From positions 124,001 through 188,000 of the forward strand of contig SKCR01034783.1 in assembly GCA_019454045.1 (NCBI GenBank): a stretch of DNA of 64,000 nucleotides, in the 5' to 3' direction. Each line of letters begins with the position of its first letter. Position 1 is the first letter of the stretch. Below are positions 1 through 11,384 of the stretch, piece by piece. Under the pieces are notes generated by a model that saw nothing but the letters and a program-made list of their open reading frames with translations, was not told where the DNA came from and did not search any database. The translations under genes were made by a program, and so were the position numbers. This DNA is from Zanthoxylum bungeanum. Its lineage: Eukaryota > Streptophyta > Magnoliopsida > Sapindales > Rutaceae.

Positions 1-300
1 GTAGTGATGATGTAAGTGATGATGCGTGTCAACAGACTGTATAATTGAGGTGCGTCGCGACGCAGAGAAGTGTGCGTGTCGCGACACGTGAACAGTAATT
101 TTTCCATTTTGCCTTTTTTCATCTATTTTTCGTCGTTTTAACCTCGAGTTGATTCCATTGAGTCCCAAAACTTTATTTATCTACAAAATACATCAAAATA
201 CATCAAAACGTTCATCAAACCTGAGAAACTAAACAAAATATTAGCTCAAAATGGCGGTTAGTATTGATATATTTTCCACTCATCATCTATGCTATTTGGC
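1..300. other. Unassigned LTR-like fragment at window edge
   Basis: No coding potential is seen. The stretch holds two perfect CpG palindromes (TGCGTCGCGACGCA near 52 and GTGTCGCGACAC near 78) of a kind also present in the gypsy LTRs at 3.6 kb and 61 kb. Readable Athila-like protein homology stops to the right of it, so it either truncates that element or is a strongly diverged part of it. Calling it an LTR fragment is inference. Confidence 0.3.
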
Positions 301-352
301 TGCTTGATTATTGGTTCACCATGCAGGTTTGCTTGAATACATGGAGAAGTAG

Positions 353-1060
353 CTAACACATGGTCATTTCCATTGCATCTCTTTTCTCTGCAATGTCCAT
401 CCTACAACATTCTTCATCATCTTGAGAACTTGGCATGGCTCTGAAAACACTAAAGATGACTTCTTCATCTTGAACTCTCATTTTCAGTTCAGCTTTCTGT
501 ACATAAATGATCACTTTGCCTGTTACTAAGAAAGGTCTTCCAATGATGATTGGAACATCATGATCCTCTTCCATATTAAGAACAATGAAGTCAGCAGAAA
601 AATAAAACTTATCGACCTTAACCAACATATCTTCTACTATTCCTCGTGGGTAGGTGAGAGATCTATCTACTAACTGTAATGTGACTGTGGTTGGCTTTGC
701 CTCACTTATGCCCAACTGTTTGTAGATAGATAAGGGCATGAGATTGATACTTACACCCAAATCGCATAGTGCACGGTATGGTAAAGCTGCCAGGATCTTT
801 GAGCTTTAGAGGAAGCTTCTTTTGTATAATGGCACTACACTCTTCTATGAGTGCTACTATTTCAAAATCTATCAGCTTCTTCCTCTTGGACATCACTTCC
901 TTCATAAACTTCACATAATTGGGCATTTGTTCCAAAGCGTCTGGGAATGGGATATTTATATGGATATTTTTTTAATATAACTAGAAATTTTACAAACTTA
1001 GCATCCAATTTCTTTTTTTGAGAGTGCTGAGGGTACGACAAATGTGTCTTTGGGATGGGT
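353..1060 (-). pseudogene. Athila-like linker and aspartic protease remnant
   Basis: Minus-strand frames around 1010-760 read a linker typical of plant gypsy polyproteins (ALEQMP-like stretch, then ECSAI..KLP.KLKDPGSFTIPC). They run into a retropepsin domain at 760-353, where a DLG-like active-site region (here MGVSINLMPLSIYKQLG), LQLVDRSLTYPRG, VKVDKF and IIIGRPFL can be read in order. In active relatives this protease cleaves the gag-pol polyprotein inside the virus-like particle. The reading frame shifts near 760 between linker and protease, and the sequence decays after 353. The normal start lies far upstream in gag, so neither open stretch is a real gene start. Confidence 0.8.
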
Positions 1061-1399
1061 GGTGGATTATATGGAGGAGCTACTACACTGTTCTCTTCTT
1101 CTGTTACCGTTTCCTCCTGAAATACTGCTTCTTTTTCTTTACTGCCTAAGTCCTGAAAGGTATCTTTGATCTCTTTTCCGCTGCTAAGTGTTTTGGCTTG
1201 ACACTACTCTATGGGGTTGACTTTAGTATTACTAGGAAACACCACTTTCTGTAGTTTAGCCATGGAAGAAGCAATCTACCCAATTTGTACTTTTAAAGAC
1301 TTTATTGTTACTCCTAGCCCATGTGTGTTTCAATATTATTCATCTTGGACTCATTCTTCTCAAACTTTTCTGAAGTTTTTGCAACAAACGTGCTCATGA

Positions 1400-2269
1400 G
1401 GTCTTCAAGGGAAGGTTTCTACTCAGCTCTTTGATGTTGAAGCCAGACGGAGGTTGCAAGACATTTTCTGTGTTGGAATACGACAAGTTAGAATGATAAT
1501 AGTTAGGCATATGATTGCCTCTATAGTTGTTGAAGTTCTGATTGTTCACATATTAGACTTGCTCATATCTTCATTCTGGTAAGATCATTCTATTAGCAGC
1601 AACAGCTTCAATAGATGGTTGGCCCTGTTGATTAGTCAATGTTGTTAGATGAGTCGTGAATGATGACACTTGAGCTGTAAGGGCAACAATAGGATCCACC
1701 TCGTATATACCAGCCACATTGGGCACAGTAGTGTGTTCACTTGGCTATTGGAAATTATTAATGGTCATCTCCTCCAGTAAAACATAGGCATCTTCAGCAG
1801 ATTTCTTGAACTGGGTTCCTCCAGTAGCTGCATCGACCATGGTTCTATTAGGACCATTCAACATATTATAGAATAATTGATTTGTAACCCAGTCTTTAAA
1901 ATTATGTTGTGTGCACCTCTTAAGTACATCTTTAAAGCACTCTCAGGCCTCATACAGATTCTCAGTCTCCAACTGCTTAAATATGCTTATTTCTGTTCTC
2001 AGTTGGGCTGATTTAACCGGTGGAAAAAACCTCGTAAGAAATATTATAGCCATATCCTGCCATGTTATGTTGCTCACCGTCAGTATTGATTGTAGCCAAC
2101 CTCTCGCTTTGTCCCTTAAAGAGAATGGGAATAAGCGTAGCCTGATGGTCTCTTTAGTCACGCCATTCATCTTTATTGTATCCTTTATCTCTAAAAACAT
2201 CCTTAAGTGCACATTGGGATCCTCTACAGCTGAACCCCTAAACTGGTTCTTTTGCACCATGTTAATCAA
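1400..2269 (-). pseudogene. Athila-like gag remnant
   Basis: The minus-strand open stretch 2269-1943 begins MINMVQKNQFRG and contains IRLRLFPFSLRDKARGWLQS and FFPPVKSAQLR, the core of the plant retrotransposon gag domain (capsid, particle assembly). A frame change near 1942 continues into LFYNMLNGPNR...AATGG...AYVLLEEM and later a NYY-rich gag tail around 1500-1450. The start of gag should lie close to the primer site; the first methionine visible is internal to the domain, so the N-terminus is missing or out of frame. Multiple stops make it a pseudogene. Family assignment is by recognised motif order, not by a search. Confidence 0.8.
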
Positions 2270-2556
2270 TTCAGGTTTCAGCTCAAAATTATTGTCATTG
2301 ATTGGTGGTGCGCAATCTCAGAATAATTATCGTTAACGACCGGCTTCAAGTGATCTCGGATTGCCTTTTGGTGCGGGTTGTTCTCTATATTTTCAGCCAC
2401 CATCACTTCTTTTCCAATCCTTTTTTCATGAAAGGAAATAAAATAAAAATAAAATAGAAGTAGAAATAAAAATAAGAAAGAAATAAAATAAAAAAAAAAA
2501 TCTAAATTAAAGCTAAGGTTACATGGTAATAGTGTTAATATGAATTCGATTAACAA

Positions 2557-2574
2557 TCCCTGGTAATGGCGCCA
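2557..2574 (-). other. Primer binding site, tRNA-Asp type
   Basis: On the minus strand the sequence TGGCGCCATTACCAGGGA lies six bases inside the LTR end. It matches the TGGCGCCGTTGCCGGGGA-type site complementary to the 3' end of plant tRNA-Asp, apart from three transitions. It would prime minus-strand DNA synthesis, and it fixes both element polarity and the inner LTR border. Confidence 0.85.
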
Positions 2575-2580
2575 AAAACT

Positions 2581-3943
2581 TGTTGTGATATTTTATATCG
2601 TTCTGCAAGTGTACGGTATCAAGTCTCAGTAAAGAAAAGTGAAAGAGTGTCAAAGCCACATGGATTGTATTCATCTCACACTAAATGTTATAATTAATAA
2701 ATCTAACTTTATTTAGAAAGCAACTAAATTTACATTAAAAACTAAATAATTAAAAAACAAAACGTTTCAAAAAGATAGACCGGGATATGAGAGATTCTAG
2801 AGTCTGATTTCACCCAGTTATCCCCTATGTATTTGTTATGCCAATCAATTCTTATTCAGTTTAGTAGTTTATAAGCCAAGAATCCTAAGTTATTCTAACT
2901 CCCTCTCCCGAGTACCGAGTGAATATATTATCAATTAAAGACTTCGATATCCCTATAAAAATCTAGTAATTAACAATTCATTATGCTATTTGATTGTTTG
3001 TTAATGACTTCGAATAGATTATAAATTCTCCTAAACTCTACAAATATCCTAAGTTATATTCTCTAAATCCTATTCAAAATCTCATCTCCCGTGTGATAGA
3101 TTCTAAACATGCATCATCTCAATTTTTGGCCAACAAACAAGCAATATTAAATGCAAGAGAATATCAATAAACTGATTCAAAACTTTATAACAATTAAATC
3201 GGCAATCAACACATAGGTTCAAGCATATGTTACATCATCCTCTAGAATAATAGAGTTAGTTCATGACCAAATAATAAAAAAAATGAAAATAGGGTCATGA
3301 ATATAATAGAAATCATTAGAGTTTAAAGGAAGAAAGTAGAAGATTAAACTCGAATCGAATTCCTTCATCTTCGGACGTCACCACCTTCGTCTCCTCTTGC
3401 CACTCTTAAATCTTTCTCTTCGGTTCTCTCCAAAATATGTGTTTAGACTATTTGTTGTGTATTCATCTCCCTTTAGGGTTTTGGACGAGCTTTTATATTT
3501 ATAGGGAAGTCTTGGAGTCCTTGTGCAAGTAAAATACGACTTAATTAAGATTATGGACATCTGCCACAGTGTCACGATGTCAAATCCTCCCGAAAATTAT
3601 ATATGTGCATTCTGTCTGGGCATCGCGATGCCAAAAGTGGTGTTGTGATGCCTAACTATCGTGAAATCATATGTCCATAGCAACGTGGGCGACGCGACGC
3701 TAAAAGTAACGCTGCAACGGCACGATATTTTTCAGGATGAGTGTTTTTTGTGTTTTACTTTCCTAGGTGCTTCCGATGTGTCCGTAAGATCCCAAAACAA
3801 GTCCAATTGCTCCAAGATTCAAGTTCTAATGCTTCATATCAATCAAACATAAAACAAACTATAATATACATTAAATGACACGAAACCTAACAAAATAGTA
3901 AGCTAAGAATGCCTGAATAAGTGGGTATAAACCACACTTATCA
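2581..3943 (-). repeat. 5' LTR of the Athila-like element (1363 bp)
   Basis: On the minus strand it starts TGATAAGTGTGG (3943) and ends TATCACAACA (2581), the TG...CA termini expected of an LTR. The primer site follows directly. CpG-rich palindromic stretches lie at about 3618-3715. No partner LTR is in the window, but its last 135 bp are repeated at 6673-6807 because of a later segmental duplication. Confidence 0.85.
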
Positions 3944-4240
3944 TCGGCATACCAAGGCAGATGATACTTGTCAAAACTCCTTCTAGCATCTCGACCAGGT
4001 CGGGTTACTATGCATAGACCTCATAGGGTCGGATTCTATAAATTCTCTAATAACCCCAAATCCATCATTCCTTCACTGGGTAGAGTCGACATTATAACTC
4101 ACTTCGTCCCTAACACGCTCTGACCTTGGGAGAACTCCTCTCTGTCACAAGGTCGGGTCTTTCTGTAAAACTACATCGGTATCTGTCTCTCCAGGCCCTT
4201 GGGTTTTTATTATCTATTCTTTGTCAAGTACAACACACAT
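3944..4240. other. Flank between Athila LTR and Tat LTR, copy A
   Basis: This non-coding sequence is duplicated at 6808-about 7110. By position it is the DNA into which the Tat-type element inserted, since it lies outside that element's 3' LTR. Short open frames here are not conserved between the two copies. Confidence 0.5.
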
Positions 4241-4621
4241 TATGTCCCTTAGGTTGTTGGCCTCTGAAAACTTCATATTACTTCAGCTCTCCCCAAATTC
4301 ATACCCCTCAAGTCAGGTTACTACACATACTGCAAAAGATGCTCTTTTTGTGACGATTGTCTTTATTTTCCCACCATTTAAAAAAGGTTCTCCTAAGGTT
4401 TCTGAATCATTCATAGGAAAGTGGGAAGACATAATGGTCTTCCTTAAATACCCCCAAATCCATCAAATACCATTTTGCCTCATCTTCCCAACATGTCAAG
4501 TGTCATCCATATGTGATTCACTCGACAAAACCTAGACAATTGTGATCAACCGAGCTCGTAGCTTTAATCCAAGCCATTCATTTAAATTATAAGGCCACGA
4601 TTGACCTAATACGTGTCATCA
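4241..4621 (-). repeat. Tat-type 3' LTR, truncated copy A
   Basis: It is homologous to 7249-7619 and ends (minus-strand start) TGATGACACG at 4621, next to a G-rich polypurine tract. The other end of the LTR and adjacent flank, about 136 bp present in copy B, are deleted. Confidence 0.65.
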
Positions 4622-4680
4622 ATCCCCCATTATTGCTTCAATTTTTCGATCATGATCAACCCGAGTATCTTATATAAAGG
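4622..4680. promoter_or_regulatory. Polypurine tract and antisense-gene promoter, copy A
   Basis: The minus strand reads an AATGGGGGAT polypurine tract directly against the LTR start; it would prime plus-strand DNA synthesis. On the plus strand a TATA box (TATATAAAGG, 4671-4680) lies about 50 bp inside the tract, upstream of the antisense gene. Both are conserved in copy B. Confidence 0.6.
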
Positions 4681-6660
4681 ATTATTATATTCATCCTCCA
4701 CTTTTATAACTCGTCTCTTTCTCGAAACACTCTCAAATCTTCAGCAAGTAATCCCAAGCTTCTTCAACAGCTTCAATCATTCAACTTCAAACTTCGAAAC
4801 ACAAGTAAGCATTCACTAAAATCTCTCTTTATCTCATTCGCACTACGCATACTTATATTCAAAACTGATGTGTGATGAATCTTGATGAACACATGTTTGG
4901 GTTTGATATTTTGTTATGGGTTTTTTTAATTTTTTAATCTGAGATTTCTGGGTTTCTAATATTGCCTGTATATGTTTCTGATCATGATGTGAGTATATGG
5001 GTACATGCTTTTATTTTGCATTTTTGGTGTAAATGCAAATATTTCTGGGTTTTTTGTGTTTCTTGCTATGGTCTGGTTTATTGACATGTTGCTTCGCCAT
5101 TGTTATGACAATTAAAGATTTCTAGGGTTAGTCCCTTTGTAGGGATGACTAACTAAAACACTAGATAACAATAATCCCAACTAGCAATAAAATAGGCCCA
5201 AAATGATTGTGAATAAAACTTTATCCATCATTGACTAACCTTTCTCCTCGGGTCAATCCTTAGGAGTGTCAGATTATGAATCCTCCTCTGAGACTCCTCT
5301 TAACATGCTGCCTTCTGAAGCACCTGCCCCACACCTAATTGATCTAATTGTGATGGAAGATAGTGATTATAACACATCCCCGACCCTATTCGAAGAAGAA
5401 AACCAATCATATACCGTAAGGGTAGCCCGACCCGAGCCATCTCATACTCCTACGAACTTTGTCAACCTATATATGGACATAGCCTTTTTTATAACCCAAG
5501 CTAAGCTAGACAAGCTCCAGGAATGATTTAACATTCTCGAGGAAGGGAGCCTGACCATTCCAAAAGAGGAAGAGCTGGCGTGCTAACCTAGGAGGGTCGA
5601 ATTGCCTAATACACTAACTTCTTTGATATGGGTCCGCACCTACCAATGTATGGAAACTTTGACAAGTTGTTAGCCATCATGAAATTGGACTCATGTTAGC
5701 TCAAACTAAACGGATAGAGGGTGCTGGTTTGGCTATATGTTGTATGGAACCAAGTTAACCTTGAGAAGCCTTCGGTTGAAGACATGAAGCGTTTGTACCA
5801 AATGAATGCCAACTCCAAGGAATATAAGGGTTAGTACTACTTGTCCCTCTACCCCGACGATAAGAAGCTAATCTTAAACCTTTCGGAGCATCGAGTGAAT
5901 GCCAAATCATCTCCGGTCAAGAAATTATTGTGTCGACCATCTTTCAGTTAAAGGTAATGACCCAATCTTATCACTTTTTTCTTCCTTCCATTTGGATCTT
6001 CATACTCGTTGTAATAACACAAATTTACCCCTTTTATCCTACTGGGGTGATCATCCTAACGTCTTCCACGAGGTTAGTGCAATAGTGAAGCTTGCATCTC
6101 AATTTGCAAGTAATTATAGAGAAATCTTCAACCCCTCTTCATTTGCTGATGTGGGTCTCATCCCGAGGTTGGCTCCACCGATTTATAAACGGCCTGGTAA
6201 ATACTTACTAACTGACCGACTTCTTTGTATATTTTATGCTATTATTAGTCACCTGTCCTTCAACTTTGAACTTTATTGACTCGAACTTTAATTTTTTTTT
6301 TTCTAATCTTATGTTTTTTCTCTCAATACAAAGATGTTAGGAAGAAGGCCCAGCCCTCTAAAGATCACTCAAGAAGCCAAATGTTGAGCCCAAGGTGGTC
6401 CAAGCATAACCCGCTCCCGACTCACCACACAAGTTCCTGCATCCCAAAAACAAAAAGCACTAATGCAGGCTCCCGCCATAGCGACCCGAACCGTAAACAC
6501 TCCCCTATCGAGACAAAGTCAAACACCATTCGCCCAAACATCATAGACTCCATTCGCATCCCCAAGACCCAAAAATGATGCTTCCACCAAGTTGGGGAGA
6601 AGTTGAGGAACATGTTGACCTAGGTTCTCGGACGAAGATCAGGCCTCCCATGGTAAGGCT
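4671..6660 (+). pseudogene. Tat-type antisense gene, copy A (PF04195-like)
   Basis: A plus-strand gene runs opposite to the element's own pol. It has a TATA box at 4671, a probable 5' intron with GT donor at 4805 and AG acceptor at 5263, then coding sequence from about 5264 (SDYESSSETPLNMLPSEAP...). Downstream, motifs of the plant 'putative gypsy type transposon' family can be read, but stops follow LQE (5525) and occur again near 5586 and 5834. A second likely intron lies around 6200-6330 (GT at 6199, ...CTCAATACA before 6332). A basic, Ser/His-rich exon follows and stops at 6578. Copy A ends at the duplication join and lacks the coiled-coil C-terminus found in copy B. Confidence 0.6.
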
Positions 6661-6672
6661 CCAACAACTTCT

Positions 6673-6807
6673 GCTCCAAGATCCATGTTCTAATAATTCC
6701 TATCAATCAAACATAATACAAACTATAAAATACATTAAATGACACGAAACCTAACAAAATAGTAAGCTAAGACTGCTGGAATAAGTGGGTAAAAACCACA
6801 CTTATCA
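6673..6807 (-). repeat. Stub of Athila LTR carried by the duplication
   Basis: These 135 bp copy 3809-3943, the outer end of the Athila-like LTR. There is no primer site or gag beside it, so it is not a separate insertion. It shows that the Athila element was already present when the segment was duplicated. Confidence 0.85.
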
Positions 6808-7197
6808 TCGGCATACTGAGGTAGATGATACATGTCAAAGATCCCTCTAGCATTCTCGACCAGGTCGGGTTACTATACATAGACCTCATTGGGTAGGATT
6901 CTATAAATTCTCTAATAACCCCAAATCCATTATTCCTTCACTAGGTCGAGTTGACGTTATAACTCACTTCATCTCTAACACGCTCTGCCTTTGGGAGAAC
7001 CCCTCTCTATCACAAGGTCGGGTCCTTCTATCAAACTCCATTTGTCTTTGTCTCTCCAAGCCCTTGGGTTTTTATTATCTATTCTTTCTCAAGTACAACA
7101 CATGTCATGTCCCTCATTGGTATTCGAACCTTCCTTATGATGAAAAGCCACTATCAACATCCATCTCTTAGTTCTGGGTGTCAACGAGTTGGTGAGT
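6808..7197. other. Flank outside the Tat 3' LTR, copy B
   Basis: Non-coding. It is homologous to 3944-4240 with about 90 additional bases next to the LTR that copy A lost. I see no other feature in it. Confidence 0.5.
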
Positions 7198-7619
7198 TGT
7201 TGTCGGGAATTTTATAAAATATAGTGGTGTAAATCAACCGAACATCCTCAGGTTACTGGTCAGTGAAAACTTCATATTGCTTCAGCTCTCCCCAAATTCA
7301 TACCCCTCAAGTCAGGTTACTACACATACTGCAAAAGATGCTCTTTCTATGACGATTGCCTTTATTTTCCTGCCATTTAAAAAGGTTCTCCTAAGGTTTC
7401 TAAATCATTCGTAGGAAAGTGTGAGGGCATAATGGTCTTCCTTAAATACCCTCAAATCCATCAAATCCAATTTTACCTCATCTTCCCAACATGCCAAGTG
7501 TCATCCATCTGTGATTCACCCGACAAAACAAAGACAATTGTGATCAACTGAGCTCGTGGCTCTAATATTAGCCATTCATTTAAATTATAAGGCCACGATT
7601 GACCTAATACGTGTCATCA
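7198..7619 (-). repeat. 3' LTR of the Tat-type element (422 bp)
   Basis: On the minus strand it starts TGATGACACG (7619) and ends CCCGACAACA (7198), giving TG...CA termini. A G-rich polypurine tract abuts its start, as expected for a 3' LTR. No second copy remains at the far (gag) end of the element, so the borders rest on termini, the polypurine tract and the copy A comparison. Confidence 0.65.
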
Positions 7620-7680
7620 AGCCCCCGTTATTGCTTCAATTTTTCGATCATGATCAACCCGAGTATCTTATATAAAGACT
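7620..7680. promoter_or_regulatory. Polypurine tract and antisense-gene promoter, copy B
   Basis: The minus strand reads AACGGGGGCT against the LTR start. On the plus strand TATATAAAG (7669-7677) is the TATA box for the antisense gene, about 130 bp upstream of a GT splice donor. Confidence 0.6.
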
Positions 7681-10551
7681 TACTATGTTCAACCTCCACT
7701 TTTATAACTCGTCTCTTTCTCGAAACACTCTCAAATCTTCAGCAAGTAATCCCAAGCTTCTTTAACAGCTTCAATCGTTCAACATCAAACTTCGAAGCAC
7801 AAGTAAGCATTCCCTAAACTCTCTCTTTATCTCATTCGCACTACGCATACTTTATATTCAAAACTGATGTGTGATGAATCTTGATGAACTCATGTTTTGG
7901 GTTTGATATTTTGTTATAGGTTTTTTGAGGTGTTTAATCGGAGATTTATGGGTTTCTAATATTGCATGTATATGTTTCTGATCATGATGTGAGTTTATGG
8001 ATACATGCTTTTATTTTGAGTTTTTGATGTTGAATGCAAATATTTCTGGGTTTTTTATGTTTCTTGCTATGGTCTGGCTTACTGACATGTTGCTTCGCCA
8101 TTGTTAGGACATATAGAGATTTATAGGGTTAGTAACTTTATAGGGATGACTAACTAAAACACTAGATAACATTAAGCCCAACTAGCAATAAAATAGGCCC
8201 AAAACGAACGTGAACAAAACTTTATCTATCATTGACTAACTTTCCTCCTTGGGTCAATCCTTAGGAGTGTCAGACTCGGAATCCTACTCCGAGACTCCTC
8301 TCAACATGCTACCTTCTGAAGCACCTTCCATTCACCCAATTTATCCAATTTTGATGGAAGATAGTGATTATAACACATCTCCGACCCTCTTCGAAGAAGA
8401 AAACCAATCATATTTCGTAAGGGTAGCCCGACCCGAGCCACCTCCTACTCCTATAGACTTTGTCAACCTAGATATGGACATAGCCTTTTTTATCACCCAA
8501 CTTAAGCTAGATCAGCTCCGAGAAAGATTTAACATTCCAAAGGAATGGAGCCTGACCATTCCAATAGAGGAAGATCTGGTGTGTCGACCTAGGACTGGTC
8601 GAATTGCCTTCTGCACTGCCTTCTTCGACGTGGGTCAGCATATACCAATGCAGGGAAACTTTGACAAGATGTTAGCCATCATGAAATTGAACTCATGTCA
8701 ACTCAACCTGAACGGATGGAGGGTGTTGGTCTGGCTATATATGGTATGGAACCAAGTTAACTTTGAGGAGCCCCGGTTGAAGACATGAAGCGGTTGTACC
8801 GAATGAATGCCAATGCCAAGGAATATGAGGGTTGGTACTACTTTTCCCTCTACCCTGATGATAAAAAGCTAATCTCAAACCTATCAGAGCATTGGGTGAA
8901 CGCCAAATCATCTCCGGTCAAGAAATTATTGTGCCGACCATCTTCCGGTTAGAGGTAACGGCCAATTCTTATAAATTTTTTCTTTCTTCCCTTAGGATCT
9001 TCATACTCATTGTAATAGCATAACTTTACCCCTTCTAGCCTACTGAGGTGATCCTTCTAAATTCTGCCATGAGGTCAGGGCGATAGTGAAGCTTACATCT
9101 CAATTTGCAAGTCATTATAGAGAAATCGTCAACCCCTCCTCATTTGCTGATGTGTGTCTCATCCCGAGGTCGCCTCCACCAATTTAGAAATGGCCTGGTA
9201 AATACTTACTAACTGACCGACCTCTTTGTATTTCTTTTATGCTATTATTTATCACTTGTCCTTCCACTTTGAACTTTTTTGTATCGAACTTTAATTTATT
9301 TATTTTTCTAATCTTATGTTTTTCTCTCAATACAGGGATGTTAGGAAGAAGGCCCATCCCTCTAAAGATCACTCAAGAAGCCAAATGTCGAGTCTAGGGT
9401 GGTCCAAGCATAAATCGCTCCTGACTCACCACACAGGTTCCTGCATCCCAAAAACAAAAAGCACTAATGCAGGCTCCCACCATAGCGACCTGAACCGTAA
9501 ACACTCACCCATCGAGACAAACTCAAACACCATTCGCCCAAGCATCAAAGACTCCATTCGCACCCCCAAGACCCCAAAAAGATGCTTCTACCTTGTTAGG
9601 GAGAAGACCATGGCCTCCCATGGTAAGGCTCCAATGACTTCTTCTTCGAGTAAGGGGGATTCCCTACTTTGAGTGTGGACAACCTTTTAGAGCATGTGAA
9701 GGAAGGCATTTCTAACCTTCTACTGACCATCAATTTCCTGGCCTAAAATGTGAACACCAAGTAAAGCATGGCCAATGAGAACCTCTCCCGATGACGTTTT
9801 TGAGAAGATGGGTCACTTCGAGGAAAATGTAATTGCTTAAAACACATGTTTTTTCTTCATCATTTACTAAAACACCGACAAGCATATCTTCCGGCCACCA
9901 ACATAGATGTTCTTTCCAATAACATGGCTGAGGATGGCCAGGCCTAAAGGCTTCAAAGCCAATTGATTGAGAGAGAGTAGGAGCTCCTTAGTGAGGTAAA
10001 AAAGGTAAAAAGAAACTGAAACCCTATAGGAAGTGATACAAGTTGCAAGAAATGAGAGGGATGAAGCCCGCCATGAGCTAGGTAACAAGGCCTTTGAACT
10101 TAAAATGCAGCAGATGAAGACAGTTATTGCCAATGGAAAGCTAGAAAATAAGGAGACCGAGTTATAGAAGACCATGGATGAGATGATGAAATCTCGTGAT
10201 AAGCTGACTAAGGCCCGTTTCGAGTTGAATGACTTGCAAGTCAACCTTGAGAGCTTTATCGAGGATTTCAACACCGACAACCCAGTCAAGGGCTTAGAGA
10301 AGTCCATAGAGCTAATCAGGGATACATACCTCGATCTGGACTTAAGCGAGCTTCAGAGTTTCCTCAAGGCCGCTAAAGGAGAAAAATATTTTAATGCGAC
10401 CTCCGATAAAGTTCATGAACAAACTGAGACCGTTATTGATCAAGATCTTTTGGCCTCAATGTCTCCTGCTGGTGACGATGCTCCCAGCCCCTCAACCTCC
10501 GTTAACCCCACCTCAGCCAAGGATGTTCCTAGCTTCTCATTCTCTTTCTAA
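7669..10551 (+). pseudogene. Tat-type antisense gene, copy B (PF04195-like, coiled coil)
   Basis: The more complete copy. After the TATA box (7669), a 5' intron with GT at 7803 and AG at 8264 joins to coding sequence that is open from about 8265 to 8788. It contains FNIPKEWSLTIP, RIAFCTAFFDVG and LNGWRVLVWLYMVWNQVNF, motifs of the plant 'putative gypsy type transposon' family (PF04195). A one-base loss near 8770 shifts the frame; the reading continues as KEYEGWYYFSLYPDDKK. An intron probably spans about 9197-9336. A basic exon (9337-9672) and a Glu/Lys-rich coiled-coil stretch (about 9960-10400, one stop near 10166) end at 10551 after a Ser/Pro-rich tail. Function of the family is unknown. 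In Retand/Grande-type elements such a gene lies antisense near the 3' LTR, as here. Confidence 0.7.
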
Positions 10552-10559
10552 CTGACCTT

Positions 10560-11384
10560 CCCTCTTCCGAAAATCCTAAAGGGGTATAAAATGTAATTCA
10601 ATTACTTGATAAAATTTCTCTTTTACACTTATATATTTTTATTTCTACACCAAAGCACACACTGAGCAAAGACCCGATCTAGGGTACCTTCTTGTTTTCA
10701 ACACTTTGAAAACTTTCAAACTGATAATCAATCTAAACAGCTGCTCGATAATTTAACAGGCATAAATCCCTTAAACACTCTTTCAAGCTCAATCCGATCG
10801 GATCAACCTATCCCTCAAGCATTATTAATGTGATGCCCCGATGCAACTTTACTCCTGAGACCGATGCAATGATGCATGCTTCAATACTTGGAAATTTTTT
10901 ATTCTTTTAAGTGAGTCATCTGTCGAGGATACCTACTCTAATTCTTGAACATCCCTAAATCTATAATTTCAAACTCAAAAAAAATCCACGAAGTTCCCTC
11001 ATAAGCTGGAGATAATTATGATACCTTGAGGCCATTACACCATTCTTTCAAACTGACATGAGTCCACACTAGTTGGAATTTATCCGAACATCGGTACTGA
11101 AATCCTTAGCCTTATTTTTTTACTTGTCTTGAGGTCATCTTAATGGCCCCGGGGAACGATTATAGTCACACTCTCAGTGACTTCCCCAAAGTTGACCTGA
11201 CCATAGTGTTCTTGGTTTTTCAACTAATGGACTCCTCATAAAGCTGATCTATCAAACGATGCGGCTATACTCGAGCCATAAAAGATGTTAACTTCAGGGA
11301 ATCTCAGACTTCTTGCTGCGGTTTTACCTCAACTGGGACATGTGAGAGAAACTATGACCCTATGACTTTCACCATAATTATTCC
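10560..11384. other. Non-coding spacer of the Tat-type element
   Basis: It follows the antisense gene's stop and should hold that transcript's 3' end. I see no conserved domain on either strand and no clear terminator; only short chance frames. Confidence 0.5.

Larger units (their letters stand above)
300..3943 (-). mobile_element. Athila-like Ty3/gypsy element, 5' half
   Basis: Read on the minus strand the order is LTR (3943-2581), tRNA-Asp-type primer binding site, AT/purine-rich leader (about 2556-2270), gag, then protease. This is the canonical order of a Ty3/gypsy retrotransposon. The gag sequence and the protease motif with a GRPFL-type flap end resemble plant Athila elements. Nothing downstream of protease (RT, RNase H, integrase, 3' LTR) is visible, so the copy is truncated near position 300 or continues to the left in altered form. 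Several stops and frameshifts show it is inactive. Confidence 0.8.
3809..9642. repeat. Tandem segmental duplication, 2864-bp period
   Basis: Copy A (3809-6672) and copy B (6673-about 9642) carry the same order of features: end of the Athila LTR, Tat-type 3' LTR, polypurine tract, promoter, intron and the antisense gene. The offset is exactly 2864 at the LTR end (3943 versus 6807), then about 3000 because B keeps about 136 bp (about 7110-7245) that A lacks. The join between copies falls in an 8-base microhomology, GCTCCAAG (3809-3816 and 6673-6680). Confidence 0.9.

Noticed and set aside
7611..7817. 68-codon frame conserved in copy A (4613-4819)
   Set aside because: It spans polypurine tract, TATA box and splice donor; conservation is explained by the segmental duplication and by the promoter.
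9867..10307. 146-codon minus-strand frame
   Set aside because: It is the shadow of the Glu/Lys-rich coiled-coil exon on the plus strand.
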